A stretch of DNA of 64,000 nucleotides from the NCBI RefSeq assembly GCF_965219595.1, contig NZ_OZ244781.1:2046001-2110000 (forward strand), written 5' to 3'. Each line of letters starts with the position of its first letter. Within the stretch, counting starts at the first letter, position 1. The notes under the pieces were generated by a model, which was given only the letters and a program-made list of their open reading frames with translations, was not told the DNA's origin and made no database searches. Below are positions 53,916-62,756 of the stretch, one piece after another. Origin of the DNA: Poriferisodalis sp022821985 (lineage in GTDB: Bacteria > Actinomycetota > Acidimicrobiia > Acidimicrobiales > Poriferisodalaceae). The position numbers and the translations under genes were made by a program.

Positions 53916-54902
53916 TCAGTTGGCAGCAGCGACGTCGAAGAGGACACCCTGTTCCGCTCCGGAAACGAGCGGAGCCGTGTCAGGGGTCGTAACGGCATCG
54001 CCGTCATCGAGGAGATGCCCTAGGTCGTCGAGGTCCGAGATGGGTACAGCGCCGCGTCGCTCAAGAACCTCGTTGCCTGGTCCCTCGCCCGGTCCTCGCC
54101 ACACGGCGACCCGACCGAACTTGTGGTCGAGCGCCTCGGTGCCGCCGGACCAGGTGCCGCCCTTGCCCTCGTCAGTTGCGACCACGAGCGTGAGCGTCGA
54201 TTGTGCATAGATGAGCTTGTTTCGACCCATGGCGTTGCCGGCACTGAAACCGGCGTCGGGGTTGTAGGGCGTGCACATGAGGGCTTGCCCGCTGTGGATC
54301 GCTGCACGGACATCGCTCTTGGCAAGCCTGCGGGAGAGAGAATCTGCCAGCAGCCCGATGACTGCTCCGCCCGAGTCGAACGCCGAATTCATGGCGAGTT
54401 GATCCACTCCCCGGGCTCCGCCCGACACCAATGGAATGCTGTGCCGAGAGACGCACTTGGCCGCTGCGATTGCGACCTCAGCCCCCGACGGGCTCACGTC
54501 TCGGCTGCCCACGACCCCGAGCCCTGCGGTGTCCAAGAGCTCGACCGGCCCCGCTGCGTACAACAGGGGAGGGGCCTTGGGTCCGAGTCGCTGAGTCCAG
54601 TTCTTCGGATAGTGCTCGTCGAACGGAGTAAGCGCCCGGACACCGGAATGTTCCAGTCGTTCGAGCTCGAAGGCGAGAGCCGTCGCCCGATCCACCAGAG
54701 CAGCCACGCGATCTGCAAGCGAGCTTGCGATATCAGAGTCAATCGCGAGATCAGCGGCGCTCTTTCCGAGCAAGCTGCTCGGACCAGTTTCGAGGATCGC
54801 GCTCAGTTTCCAATACTCCGATGCCTTCAACGGCCGTACGTCGCCAACGGACAACCGACTAACGAGGGCCAGTGTCGCGAGCGCGTCGTCACTGCGTCTC
54901 AC
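53916..54902 (-). CDS. DprA/Smf-like protein
   Basis: 328 residues from GTG 54902. The Rossmann-like DprA core is present: LGVVGSRDVSPSGAEVAIAAAK, IPLVSGGARGVDQLAMNSAF, FSAGNAMGRNKLIYAQSTLTLVVAT and GTWSGGTEAL. An N-terminal helical part (residues 1-110) differs from the SAM domain of housekeeping DprA, and the C-terminal winged helix is missing. DprA loads RecA on single-stranded DNA during transformation, but here the gene is coupled by a GTGA overlap to a RecQ-phosphoribosyltransferase fusion, so a defence role is more likely. The longer upstream frame to 55262 overlaps that gene and is rejected. Confidence 0.8.
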   Translation of the reverse strand: MRRSDDALATLALVSRLSVGDVRPLKASEYWKLSAILETGPSSLLGKSAADLAIDSDIASSLADRVAALVDRATALAFELERLEHSGVRALTPFDEHYPKNWTQRLGPKAPPLLYAAGPVELLDTAGLGVVGSRDVSPSGAEVAIAAAKCVSRHSIPLVSGGARGVDQLAMNSAFDSGGAVIGLLADSLSRRLAKSDVRAAIHSGQALMCTPYNPDAGFSAGNAMGRNKLIYAQSTLTLVVATDEGKGGTWSGGTEALDHKFGRVAVWRGPGEGPGNEVLERRGAVPISDLDDLGHLLDDGDAVTTPDTAPLVSGAEQGVLFDVAAAN

Positions 54903-56968
54903 GAGATCGACCTCTCCGAAGCGTCGGCAAGCGCGAATGGGACGACCGGGCCTGTTCCAGCTTCTCGCAGCATGTGGCCGATTGCTGTCAGCGTCCACCG
55001 TGAGTCGACGATGTCGTCGACGAGCAGCACAGGCCCAGCGGGCACGGAGTCGTTGATGCTGAAGGTTCCTGCAACGTTGCGGTACTGCTGGTGGCTGTTC
55101 TGCATCGACTTTTGCGGCCGTGAGTCGCGGATCTGGCGCACAACATCCTGACACGGCAACTCCAATGCCTCGGCGAGGCGTCTGGCGAAGTCTTCGACCA
55201 GCTGCGGATGGCGGCGGGAAGGCACGAACGTCACCCATGCCGGCTCGGGGTCCGGCTGCCATCGTTCACGAATGAGGGCGACGGAGGCCTTCACCAGGCG
55301 ATTCCGGAATCTCCCGTCTGACTGCTTGCCCTTGCGCACCATGTTGCCCCAGCCGCCGTCGCCCCATCTGGACAGCACTCGTCCCTCCTCCAGGTGAGCC
55401 GCCGCCGGAATGGACTTGCGGTCCGGCCACTGCTTGCGCGGTTCAATGACCATGCTCGCGCTGCGCATGAACTCGACGGCCTCCTGGATCTGATCGGGCT
55501 CGAAGGCCTTCTCATACGTGACTCCGGTGCAGTTGTCGCACATGCCGCAAGGCTCGCTGACTGGATCGTCGAGACAACTCCTGAGGAACCGCATACGGCA
55601 TTGATCGGTGTCGATGTATTCGTAGAGCTGTTCGAGTTCTGAGCGCCGAAGGGACGTGACAGCATCGACGCGGTCATGGTCGAACATCCATGTCTGCAGG
55701 GTTCGCCGCCATTCCCTTCCCACGCGCTCTATGACGCCGTCCACCTCCAAGTTCTTCAGAAGGTTCTCGAGCCGTCCGGGCCTCACGTTGGTTTCCTGGA
55801 GCAGCTGGTCTGTTCTCATCAACTCGTTATCGCTCTCAAGGAGGGCGACTACCTGCTGAGCCTGTGACGGTTCGGGGAACGCGGAAGTGATGAAGTAATC
55901 CTGAATGTCGGCGTCTTCGCTGCCGCGGAGCAGGATGCCCCACGACTCGCTCAATCCCCGCCCCGCACGACCGACCTGCTGGTAGTAGGCAATTGCACTA
56001 CCAGTCGACTGGTAGTGGATGACAAACGACAGGTCGGGTTTGTCGAATCCCATGCCTAGCGCAGATGTTGCGACAACCGCCTTCACGGAATTGCTCAGCA
56101 ACGACTGCTCTATTCCTGGTCGAGTCTGAGCATTGGTCGCACCGCTGTAGGCGACCGCCTGGATTCCCTGCGAAACGAGCCAGCCCGCAACTCGTTCGGT
56201 GTCGCGCACCGTGGAGCAATAGACGATCCCAGTGCCCGGCAGTTCGTTCAATGTGGCTGCAAGCCAAGTCAGTCGTTCTGGCGGCGAGAGAATCGTGAGC
56301 GCGTGCAACCGGAGCCCTTCGCGACCGAGCGGGCCACGTACGGCCTCGAACTGCGACCCAAGCTGGGCCGTTACGTCGGAGATGACTCGATCGTTGGCCG
56401 TTGCCGTGCAGCACAGCACCGGCACCCCACTGGGCAGCAAGTCCAGGACCCGTACCAAGCGGCGGTAGTCGGGTCGAAAGTCATGGCCCCAATCGGAGAT
56501 GCAGTGGGCTTCGTCGATGACCAGCAGGCCGCAGCGATTTCCGATTACCGGCAGCACATCGCTACGGAACTCCTGATTCGCCAGTCGCTCTGGCGAAATC
56601 AGGACGATGTCAACTTCGTTTTCCTCGATCTGATGGATGACCGAGTCCCACTCGGTCCTGTTCGAGCTGTTGATGGTGACTGCGTGGACGCCCATCCTCT
56701 CTGCGGCCTCGATTTGATTCCGCATGAGGGCGAGCAACGGTGAGACAAGCAGCGTCGGGCCGAGTCCTGCGTCTCGCAGCATCTTGGTTGCGATGAAGTA
56801 GACGGCGCTCTTGCCCCAACCGGTTCGCTGCACCAGCAGCACGCGGCTCCGGTTGTCAACCAACTGCTGGATGACCTCAAGTTGGTCGTCTCGAAATGCG
56901 GCGTCGGAATCGCCGGTCAACCTGCGGAGCAGCCGCCGAGCCTTCGTGGACGAGGACGACGAGCTCAC
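54899..56968 (-). CDS. RecQ-family helicase with C-terminal phosphoribosyltransferase-like domain
   Basis: 689 residues from GTG 56968. Helicase motifs: VQRTGWGKSAVYF (motif I, residues 47-59), LVSPLLALMRNQ, VIDEAHCISDWGHDFRPDY (DEAH at 152-155), LCCTATA, VVATSALGMGFDKPDLSFVIHY and YYQQVGRAGRG. A RecQ zinc site follows (CRMRFLRSC...CGMCDNC). Instead of an HRDC domain, the last 120 residues end in GPVLLVDDIVDSRWTLTAIG (647-666), the PRPP-binding loop of a type I phosphoribosyltransferase. A 3'-5' unwinding activity is expected. The fused domain and the coupled DprA-like gene set it apart from cellular RecQ. Confidence 0.88.
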   Translation of the reverse strand: MSSSSSSTKARRLLRRLTGDSDAAFRDDQLEVIQQLVDNRSRVLLVQRTGWGKSAVYFIATKMLRDAGLGPTLLVSPLLALMRNQIEAAERMGVHAVTINSSNRTEWDSVIHQIEENEVDIVLISPERLANQEFRSDVLPVIGNRCGLLVIDEAHCISDWGHDFRPDYRRLVRVLDLLPSGVPVLCCTATANDRVISDVTAQLGSQFEAVRGPLGREGLRLHALTILSPPERLTWLAATLNELPGTGIVYCSTVRDTERVAGWLVSQGIQAVAYSGATNAQTRPGIEQSLLSNSVKAVVATSALGMGFDKPDLSFVIHYQSTGSAIAYYQQVGRAGRGLSESWGILLRGSEDADIQDYFITSAFPEPSQAQQVVALLESDNELMRTDQLLQETNVRPGRLENLLKNLEVDGVIERVGREWRRTLQTWMFDHDRVDAVTSLRRSELEQLYEYIDTDQCRMRFLRSCLDDPVSEPCGMCDNCTGVTYEKAFEPDQIQEAVEFMRSASMVIEPRKQWPDRKSIPAAAHLEEGRVLSRWGDGGWGNMVRKGKQSDGRFRNRLVKASVALIRERWQPDPEPAWVTFVPSRRHPQLVEDFARRLAEALELPCQDVVRQIRDSRPQKSMQNSHQQYRNVAGTFSINDSVPAGPVLLVDDIVDSRWTLTAIGHMLREAGTGPVVPFALADASERSIS

Positions 56969-57073
56969 CGGATTCCGATCGACTGCCGCTGTGGATCTGA
57001 AGTGTGCACGGCGCGGAAGGTACCCAACCGGTGTGACAACAATCGAGCCAATATCGCTCCCCGGTTCGCCGTC

Positions 57074-57397
57074 TCAGTAGGCGATGTCGAGGGAGTAGCG
57101 GAGGGCTTGGTCGAGCTGGACTCGCTTGATTGCGCCGAGATGGCCGACGGGGTCGGCGTCGAGGCGGGTGATCGGCACGGTGAGGAGGTTGTCGCAGCTG
57201 ATGACGCTTGGCTGCGGCAGTCCTTCGTCTGTGCCGACTTCCACTTCTGAGCGGATGCCTCGCATCGCGCGTGTGATGGGAGCGCACACCACCGCCGTCA
57301 GCACAGAGGCCGCGGCGTCTCTTGACAGCACGACGACGGGTCGCCGGCCGCTTGGCTTTCCCAGATCGCCCCAGTAGATCTCGTTACGGGCTACCAC
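57074..57397 (-). CDS. mazF: MazF/PemK-type mRNA interferase toxin
   Basis: 107 residues from GTG 57397. MVARNEIYWGDLGKPSGRRPVVVLSRDAA is the MazF N-terminal barrel with the conserved R-P-V-V-V-L-S; VVCAPITRAMRGIRSEVEV and PSVISCDNLLTVPITRLD (with the catalytic-region S/T-C) follow. It should cleave mRNA at specific short sequences. The start overlaps the 3' end of the RHH gene by 7 bases. Confidence 0.9.
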   Translation of the reverse strand: MVARNEIYWGDLGKPSGRRPVVVLSRDAAASVLTAVVCAPITRAMRGIRSEVEVGTDEGLPQPSVISCDNLLTVPITRLDADPVGHLGAIKRVQLDQALRYSLDIAY

Positions 57398-57636
57398 GGG
57401 GGCGCTGTCTCGGCCGCCAGCCGCGTCGCTGCCTCGACCAACACTGGATCTTGAGGTTGGCGACGGTATGCAGCGACCAGTTCGGCATCGGCGGCGGCCA
57501 GGTCTGCTGCATCGATGACCGCGCGCGCTCCGCGGCGAAGCAGTGCCGACCTGCTCGTTCCCTCGGCAGTGGCAATCTCCGCGAGGCGTTCGATGAGCTC
57601 GTCGTCGAGTTGGACGAGCACTTCACGTCGAGCCAT
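57391..57636 (-). CDS. Ribbon-helix-helix antitoxin (MazE-type)
   Basis: 81 residues from ATG 57636. MARREVLVQLDDELIERLAEIATAEGTSRSALLRRGARAVI is a CopG-like ribbon-helix-helix; the C-terminal part (LVAAYRRQPQDPVLVEAATRLAAETAPP) is the toxin-binding tail, a typical acidic/aromatic end. The frame extends upstream to 57759 but the earlier residues are not family-like. It overlaps mazF by 7 bases. The start codon is 6 bases from a TACCAT hexamer inside an inverted repeat, so autoregulation is expected. Confidence 0.85.
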   Translation of the reverse strand: MARREVLVQLDDELIERLAEIATAEGTSRSALLRRGARAVIDAADLAAADAELVAAYRRQPQDPVLVEAATRLAAETAPPW

Positions 57637-57639
57637 CAC

Positions 57640-57657
57640 CATATGGTATGGCATATG
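57640..57657 (-). promoter_or_regulatory. Palindromic operator and -10 of the RHH/MazF operon
   Basis: CATATG-N6-CATATG (57640-57657) is an 18-base palindromic element. It contains the minus-strand -10 hexamer TACCAT (57643-57648), 6 bases before the ATG. An RHH dimer bound here would block transcription. Confidence 0.6.
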
Positions 57658-57790
57658 TCCCAGACTCGGCGAGTCTGGCAGACGGCGTCTCGGAACAACC
57701 ACGCTGGCACCGTAACGAGCGCTGACGGAGCCATTCCAACGGATTTCCTGCTGACTCACTGAGCGGGGTGCTGGTACGTTGACCGGCCGT

Positions 57791-59044
57791 ATGCCTCATG
57801 ACACCGATGCACTTGCCTCAATGGACGAACGGTTCACCCGGCCTGACTGGGTGCGGCGCATCAACTACATGGCCGACTCGATCGGCGGCCGGCCGCACGA
57901 CCTCGTGCCGATCGACGCCGGCGACCTGCTCAAGCGGGCCTCCGATGCCCTTGGCGGTATGCCGGCCGGCGATCTGGACGACCCAGGATGGCAGCCTCGC
58001 TTTGAGTCTCTGGTGGCAGCAGTCAACAACGCGCCGTTTCATGTGCTCGGGCGGCTGATGACCAAGCAGGAGCTGCTGCGCTCGTTGCGCACCCGGCTGC
58101 TCCTCACGGCGGCGATCGACGCCGCACCCGAGATCACCGCCGAACCCGTGCGCGCCCCGGTGATGATCGCCGGTCCGGCCCGCTCGGGCACGTCGATCCT
58201 GTTCGAGCTGCTCGCCCTGCATCCAGACCTGCGTGCCCCGATCGCTGCCGAGGCGTTGCACCCGGTGTCGCTGCCAGAAGCCGGCCTCGCCGATGCGCGC
58301 TTGATGGGGGAGTGCGAGCAGGATTTCTGGGCCGACATCCAGCCTGAGCTGCTGGCGATGCATGAATTCCGAGCCGACTTGCCCGTCGAGTGCATCACCC
58401 TCACCACCGGCAGCTTTGCGGGCTTCCACTGGAATCTGTTCGGTCCGATGGAGGGATGGATAGCCGACCCTGCGGTGAACTACGAGTACGAGCGGCAGAT
58501 CCTCCAAGCGCTCCAGCACGGTCGGGGCCCCACCCGGTGGGCGCTCAAGACGCCCGGCCACCTGTTCACTATGCCGGAGCTCTTCGACGCCTTCGATGAT
58601 GCCTGGGTAGTGCAGACCCACCGCGATCCTGCTCGCGTCATGTCCTCTGTTGCGAGCCTCACCTCCGTCATTCAGTGGACGCGCACCGACGAGGTCGACG
58701 TGGTGGGGAACACCGAGATAGTGCATGCGGCGTTCGCCGCCGCCCTCAACGACTCGGCCGACCTGCGTACATCTGGCGCTGTTCCGGCCGATCGCCTCGT
58801 GGACGTTCACTACACCGAGCTCGTCAGCGACCCGACGGCGACGCTGGGAACCGCCCTGGAGCAGATGGGTTTGCCCTTCAGCGACAGTTATGCCGCCGCC
58901 GTGCTCGACTACCTGGCGCACAAGCCGAAGGGCAAGTACGGCGTTCATCGCTACGAGCCCGAGGACTGGGGCGCTACGGCTGAGGGCCTGCGCGCCGCCA
59001 CGGCCCACTACATGGAGTACTTCGGCGTCGTGGAAGAAGGCTGA
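57791..59044 (+). CDS. Sulfotransferase family protein
   Basis: 417 residues from ATG 57791 (a TTG at 57779 would add four residues). The PAPS 5'-phosphosulfate loop is VMIAGPARSGTSILFELLALHPDLR; the 3'-phosphate site is in RWALKTPGHLFTMPELFDAFDDAWVVQTHRDPARVMSS (R-D-P). The long N-terminal region before the P-loop (125 residues) is usual for actinobacterial members of the group acting on lipids, sterols or glycolipids. No membrane helix. Its stop is 14 bases before the DUF1214 gene, so the two may be co-transcribed. Confidence 0.87.
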   Translation: MPHDTDALASMDERFTRPDWVRRINYMADSIGGRPHDLVPIDAGDLLKRASDALGGMPAGDLDDPGWQPRFESLVAAVNNAPFHVLGRLMTKQELLRSLRTRLLLTAAIDAAPEITAEPVRAPVMIAGPARSGTSILFELLALHPDLRAPIAAEALHPVSLPEAGLADARLMGECEQDFWADIQPELLAMHEFRADLPVECITLTTGSFAGFHWNLFGPMEGWIADPAVNYEYERQILQALQHGRGPTRWALKTPGHLFTMPELFDAFDDAWVVQTHRDPARVMSSVASLTSVIQWTRTDEVDVVGNTEIVHAAFAAALNDSADLRTSGAVPADRLVDVHYTELVSDPTATLGTALEQMGLPFSDSYAAAVLDYLAHKPKGKYGVHRYEPEDWGATAEGLRAATAHYMEYFGVVEEG

Positions 59045-59057
59045 GCCGGCACCGATC

Positions 59058-60182
59058 ATGGACCCGCTTCCCGAGACCGAGTCCCGCCGGGCGCTCGCCG
59101 ATCTGCTCGAGACGCTGCGCGACGCCGACGAGCGCTGGGTGTCACCCGAGTGGAACCTGCACACGGCCGACGACGCCGTCGAGGCGCACCGCGCGCTCAT
59201 GCACTACCTGCAGTGGGGCCTGGTGGGGCTCTTCGAGCGCGATCCGTCCGCTCCTCGCTTCCAGCGCTTGGTGACGCCGAGCCGCAAGCTGCTGGGCGAC
59301 AACCCCGACACCGTCTACTTCGAGGCGCCGGTGTCGGCCGACCACGTGTACCGCGTGACCGGCGAAACGAAGGACGCGATCTACCTGTCGATCACCGTCG
59401 AGTCGAGCAGTGGCTGGGGGTCGATGGACAACCAGGTGCTCAGCGTGCTCAACGACACGACCTTGGACGTCGACGCCGATGGCCGGTTCGAGATTTTCGT
59501 CGGCGGCGAGCCCCGCCAGCGCAACTGGCTGGAGCTGCCGCCCGAAGAGGGGGCGGTCATCAGCCGCCACTACTTCGAGGACACCACGCACGCAGCGACG
59601 AATCCCGCCCGGATCCCGGAGATGGACATCCAGGTCATCGGCGGCACGCCCGCGCCCCGGCCATCCGACGACTCGGTCAGCGCCGGCATTCGCCGCATTG
59701 CGGCAATGATCCGCGAGCTGACCGTGGATCGTGTCCCGATGGCCCAGGGCGAGCCGCGCTCGTGGGTGTCGCTGGTGCCGAACGAGTTCCCGCCGCCCGG
59801 TCTGCCCGGCGACCTCGGCCTGTCCGCCACCGACGCTGCGTACGCGCTCGCGCCGTTCGTGATCGGGCCCGATGAGGCGCTGATGATCCGGGGCCGCTGG
59901 CCCGAATGCCGCTACGCCAACATCAGCCTGTGGAACCGCCACCTGCAATCGCTCGACTACGCGAACCGCTCCATCTCGCTCAACCGGGCCCAGATGGTCG
60001 CCGACGATGACGGCCGCTTCACCGCAGTCATCGCCCACACCGATCCCGGCACGCCCAACTGGCTTGACACTGAAGGCCGCCCGTTCGGCATCGCCTTCTG
60101 GCGCTTCATGCTGCCCGAGGGCGAGATCGAAACCCCTCAGGCCGAAGTCGTCCCGCTCGCCGAACTTCCGACTCGCCTCTGA
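59058..60182 (+). CDS. DUF1214 domain protein
   Basis: 374 residues from ATG 59058. The C-terminal block RYANISLWNRHLQSLDYANRSISLN and PNWLDTEGRPFGIAFWRFML is the DUF1214 signature; DNPDTVYFEAPV is a DUF1254-like N-terminal element (NPDT). The family is widespread and may bind or modify hydrophobic compounds; function not established. Lies 14 bases after the sulfotransferase gene. No signal peptide. Convergent with the LLM oxidoreductase gene. Confidence 0.8.
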   Translation: MDPLPETESRRALADLLETLRDADERWVSPEWNLHTADDAVEAHRALMHYLQWGLVGLFERDPSAPRFQRLVTPSRKLLGDNPDTVYFEAPVSADHVYRVTGETKDAIYLSITVESSSGWGSMDNQVLSVLNDTTLDVDADGRFEIFVGGEPRQRNWLELPPEEGAVISRHYFEDTTHAATNPARIPEMDIQVIGGTPAPRPSDDSVSAGIRRIAAMIRELTVDRVPMAQGEPRSWVSLVPNEFPPPGLPGDLGLSATDAAYALAPFVIGPDEALMIRGRWPECRYANISLWNRHLQSLDYANRSISLNRAQMVADDDGRFTAVIAHTDPGTPNWLDTEGRPFGIAFWRFMLPEGEIETPQAEVVPLAELPTRL

Positions 60183-60230
60183 CGCCCTGTTCGCGGGTGC
60201 CCGCGAGCCGTCCCGATCGCCGGCCGGGTG

Positions 60231-61082
60231 TCAGTCGGCGAAGGCGTCCACGAGAGGTTGGTAGCGGTCGAGGAAGCGGGCCAGGCGATCGGCGCCGTCG
60301 GGGGCGCCGAGGACGATCCGTTCGGCGCCGAGACTGCTGTACAGCTCCAGCTTCTCGGCGTCAGGGTTCGCATAGCAGTACATCGAGATCGGGATGGCAT
60401 CGGGGTCGCGGCCCGCTGCCTCCACCGCAGTACGGAACCGCTCGATGCCCACTCGCACGTCGCGGAAGCCGACATCGAGGGGGCACCAGCCGTCTGCGTA
60501 CTCGGCCACGTGGCGCATGCCGATGCGTCCCCGGCAGCCCACCAGCACGGGCGGCCCGGGCTGCTGAGCCGGTTTCGGGTACACCCACGCCGGCTTGAAG
60601 CGCACGAACTCGCCCGAGTACTCGGCTTCGTGTTCCGCCCACAGCAGACGCAGCGCATCGACCGTCTCGCGCATCGCGTTGTAGCGCTGTGCCCACGGCA
60701 CGCTCGACACGTTGGCCAGTTCTTCGCTGTTCCAACCGACACCCACGCCGAACAGCAGCCGGCCGTCGGACACCTCGTCCAGCGTCGCCACGCTCTTGGC
60801 CAGATCCAGGATCTCGTGCTCGAGCACCAGGCAGACGCCCATCGCCAGCTTGATCTTCGACGTCGCAGCTGCCGCGGTCGCCAGCGATACGAACGGGTCG
60901 CGCATGTGCCAGTAGAACTCGGGCAGATCGCCCCCGTCGGGGTGAACCGTCTCGCGGCTGGCCGGAATGTGGCTGTGCTCGCCCACCCACAGCGAGTCGT
61001 AGCCTCGCTGCTCCGCCTCGACCGCCATGTCGGCGGTCGCTGGCCCGTAGTCGCTGTTCGTCGGCGCCAAGCCGATCTTCAT
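60231..61082 (-). CDS. LLM-class flavin/F420-dependent oxidoreductase
   Basis: 283 residues with the luciferase-like TIM barrel: MKIGLAPTNSDYG, AVEAEQRGYDSLWVGEHSHIPASR, KLAMGVCLVLEHEILDLAKSVATLDEVSDGRLLFGVGVGWNSEEL and GPPVLVGCRGRIGMRHVAEYADGWCP. Members in F420-producing actinobacteria usually use F420 as hydride carrier, which agrees with cofC in the same window; substrate unknown. It lies 10 bases after the acyl-CoA dehydrogenase gene on the same strand, so they are probably one operon. Confidence 0.88.
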   Translation of the reverse strand: MKIGLAPTNSDYGPATADMAVEAEQRGYDSLWVGEHSHIPASRETVHPDGGDLPEFYWHMRDPFVSLATAAAATSKIKLAMGVCLVLEHEILDLAKSVATLDEVSDGRLLFGVGVGWNSEELANVSSVPWAQRYNAMRETVDALRLLWAEHEAEYSGEFVRFKPAWVYPKPAQQPGPPVLVGCRGRIGMRHVAEYADGWCPLDVGFRDVRVGIERFRTAVEAAGRDPDAIPISMYCYANPDAEKLELYSSLGAERIVLGAPDGADRLARFLDRYQPLVDAFAD

Positions 61083-61092
61083 GCCGGTCGGC

Positions 61093-62376
61093 TCACTCGG
61101 CGCGCTGGGTGCCGACCTTCAGCTCCCGGAAGGGGCTGGTGGTGTCGATGCCAGGCTCCTTGGGCAGGCCCAGCACTCGCTCGCCGACGATGTTGCGCAT
61201 CACCTCGTCCGAGCCTCCGGCGATGCGCATCGCCGGGAAGCCCAGCACGTAGCCGGCCCACGAGAACGTGCCCCACTCGCCGGAGTCGACCACCAGCTTC
61301 GGGCCGATGGTGTCGGCCACGAACTCGCAGGTGGCGTTCATCTGGCGGATCAGTCCCATCTTCGACAGCGACATCTCGGGGCCTGGGGTCTTGCCGGCAC
61401 GCAGCGCGTCCATCGTGCGCTGGTTCGACCAGCCCAGCACCTTGCCGTGGGTGTAGATCTCGGCGAGCTTCTGGCGACTGAGCGCATCGCCGCTCAGGCC
61501 GTAGTGGGCGGCCATCGCGGACAGCTTCGTGAAGCTGCCGCCGCCGGTGCCGCCGCCCGAGCCGCCGCCGATCGCCGCGCGCTCGTTCATGAGCGTGGTC
61601 AGCGCCACGCCCCAGCCCTGGTTGACCTCGCCGAGGCGGTGCGAGTCGGGCACGCGCACGTCGGTGAAGTACACCTCGTTGAAGTTGGCCCCGCCGGTCA
61701 TCTGCCGCAACGGGCGCACGTCCACGCCGGGGGCCTTCATGTCCACCAGGAACCCGGTCAGACCCTGGTGCTTGGGCAGGTCGAAGTCGGAGCGGGCGAT
61801 CACCTCGCCGATGTCGGAATAATGCGCGCCCGAGGTCCAGACCTTCTGGCCGTTGAGGATCCACTCCTCGCCGTCGCGCTCGGCCCGCATCTGCAGGCTG
61901 GCCAGGTCTGATCCGGCACCCGGCTCGGAGAACAGCTGGCAGCCCACGATGTCGGCCCGGTACATCTGGGGCAGCACGTCGGCGGACACGTCGGGCTCGG
62001 CGTGGGCCAGGATCGTCGGCGCCACCATGCCTAGGCCGATGCCGAAGAAGCCGCCGTCGGGCGTGTCGAACTGGCTCTCGAGCTGGCCCCAGACGCGCTC
62101 GAACTTGCGGGGCATGCCGCCGCCGCCCAATTCGGCCGGACCGCTGATCCAGCCGAAGCCGGCGTCGTACTTGGCGGCCCGCCATTCCTTCGACGCCTCC
62201 AGCTCGGCGCGCTCGCGCTCGCGGTCGATTTCCTCGAAGAGCGCCGCGTTGTCGGGCCCCTCGCCCCAGACGAACTCGCGCCGCTCGGCTTTGCGCTTGG
62301 CGTTGGCCTCCAAGAATTCCAGTGCCTCAGCAGCAAACTGCTCCTCGGTGATCTCAGCGGTGTCGGCAGCGGCCAT
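61093..62376 (-). CDS. Acyl-CoA dehydrogenase
   Basis: 427 residues from ATG 62376, preceded by AGGAG. FAD-dependent dehydrogenase: GCQLFSEPGAGSDLASLQMRAERDGEEWILNGQKVWTSGAH is the main FAD/substrate block and RIAGGSDEVMRNIVGERVLGLP is the C-terminal helix. The catalytic Glu usually found in Y-E-G-T is replaced in this region by GGSDEVM, a pattern of the ACAD branch that includes sterol-degradation FadE-like proteins; heteromeric partners are then possible. A glycine-rich loop (GGGSGGGTGGGSF) in the middle is unusual. The frame continues to 62460 but the SD favours the ATG given. Confidence 0.88.
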   Translation of the reverse strand: MAAADTAEITEEQFAAEALEFLEANAKRKAERREFVWGEGPDNAALFEEIDRERERAELEASKEWRAAKYDAGFGWISGPAELGGGGMPRKFERVWGQLESQFDTPDGGFFGIGLGMVAPTILAHAEPDVSADVLPQMYRADIVGCQLFSEPGAGSDLASLQMRAERDGEEWILNGQKVWTSGAHYSDIGEVIARSDFDLPKHQGLTGFLVDMKAPGVDVRPLRQMTGGANFNEVYFTDVRVPDSHRLGEVNQGWGVALTTLMNERAAIGGGSGGGTGGGSFTKLSAMAAHYGLSGDALSRQKLAEIYTHGKVLGWSNQRTMDALRAGKTPGPEMSLSKMGLIRQMNATCEFVADTIGPKLVVDSGEWGTFSWAGYVLGFPAMRIAGGSDEVMRNIVGERVLGLPKEPGIDTTSPFRELKVGTQRAE

Positions 62377-62465
62377 GTCGGGCTCCTGTTTCGTGCAAGA
62401 AAGGCGGAATATCTGGGATACGAGCAGCCCCAAGCTAGCGACATATGTCGCTACGCTCATCGGCC

Positions 62466-62756
62466 ATGGGTCAGCCCGTTCGAGTAGCAGAGCGACCGTC
62501 GTCCGTTCGTGTGGGCACGGTGCAGTTCGAGACCAACCGCCCGCTGACCGGGGCGGGCCACCGCTACTACAACAGCGCCGAAGATGCCGCCAGCGCCGAA
62601 GACCCGGCCGACCTGCTGGCGTGGCGCCTGTTCCAGCGGGGCGGCGTCGACCACATTCACGTGTACGGCAACGTGGCCACCATCGACCTCTCCCGGGGCC
62701 ACACCTCCGACGGCATCGCCGAGCTCATCGAAGAGCTGTTCGCCCACTATCGGTAA
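62466..62756 (+). CDS. NifU N-terminal/Nfu scaffold-like small protein
   Basis: 96 residues from ATG 62466 (ATG 62445 would add seven residues). VGTVQFETNRPLTGAGHRYYN and DLLAWRLFQRGGVDHIHVYGNVATIDLSRG...ELIEELFAHYR match the Nfu N-terminal-like domain (no CxxC). Such free-standing domains may help iron-sulfur assembly or have other roles. The TAA stop lies inside the first unit of a 33-bp tandem repeat. Divergent from the acyl-CoA dehydrogenase gene. Confidence 0.75.
   Translation: MGQPVRVAERPSSVRVGTVQFETNRPLTGAGHRYYNSAEDAASAEDPADLLAWRLFQRGGVDHIHVYGNVATIDLSRGHTSDGIAELIEELFAHYR

Noticed and set aside
54903..55262. N-terminal extension of the DprA-like frame
   Set aside because: It lies within the RecQ coding region, and its residues are Arg-rich shadow sequence.
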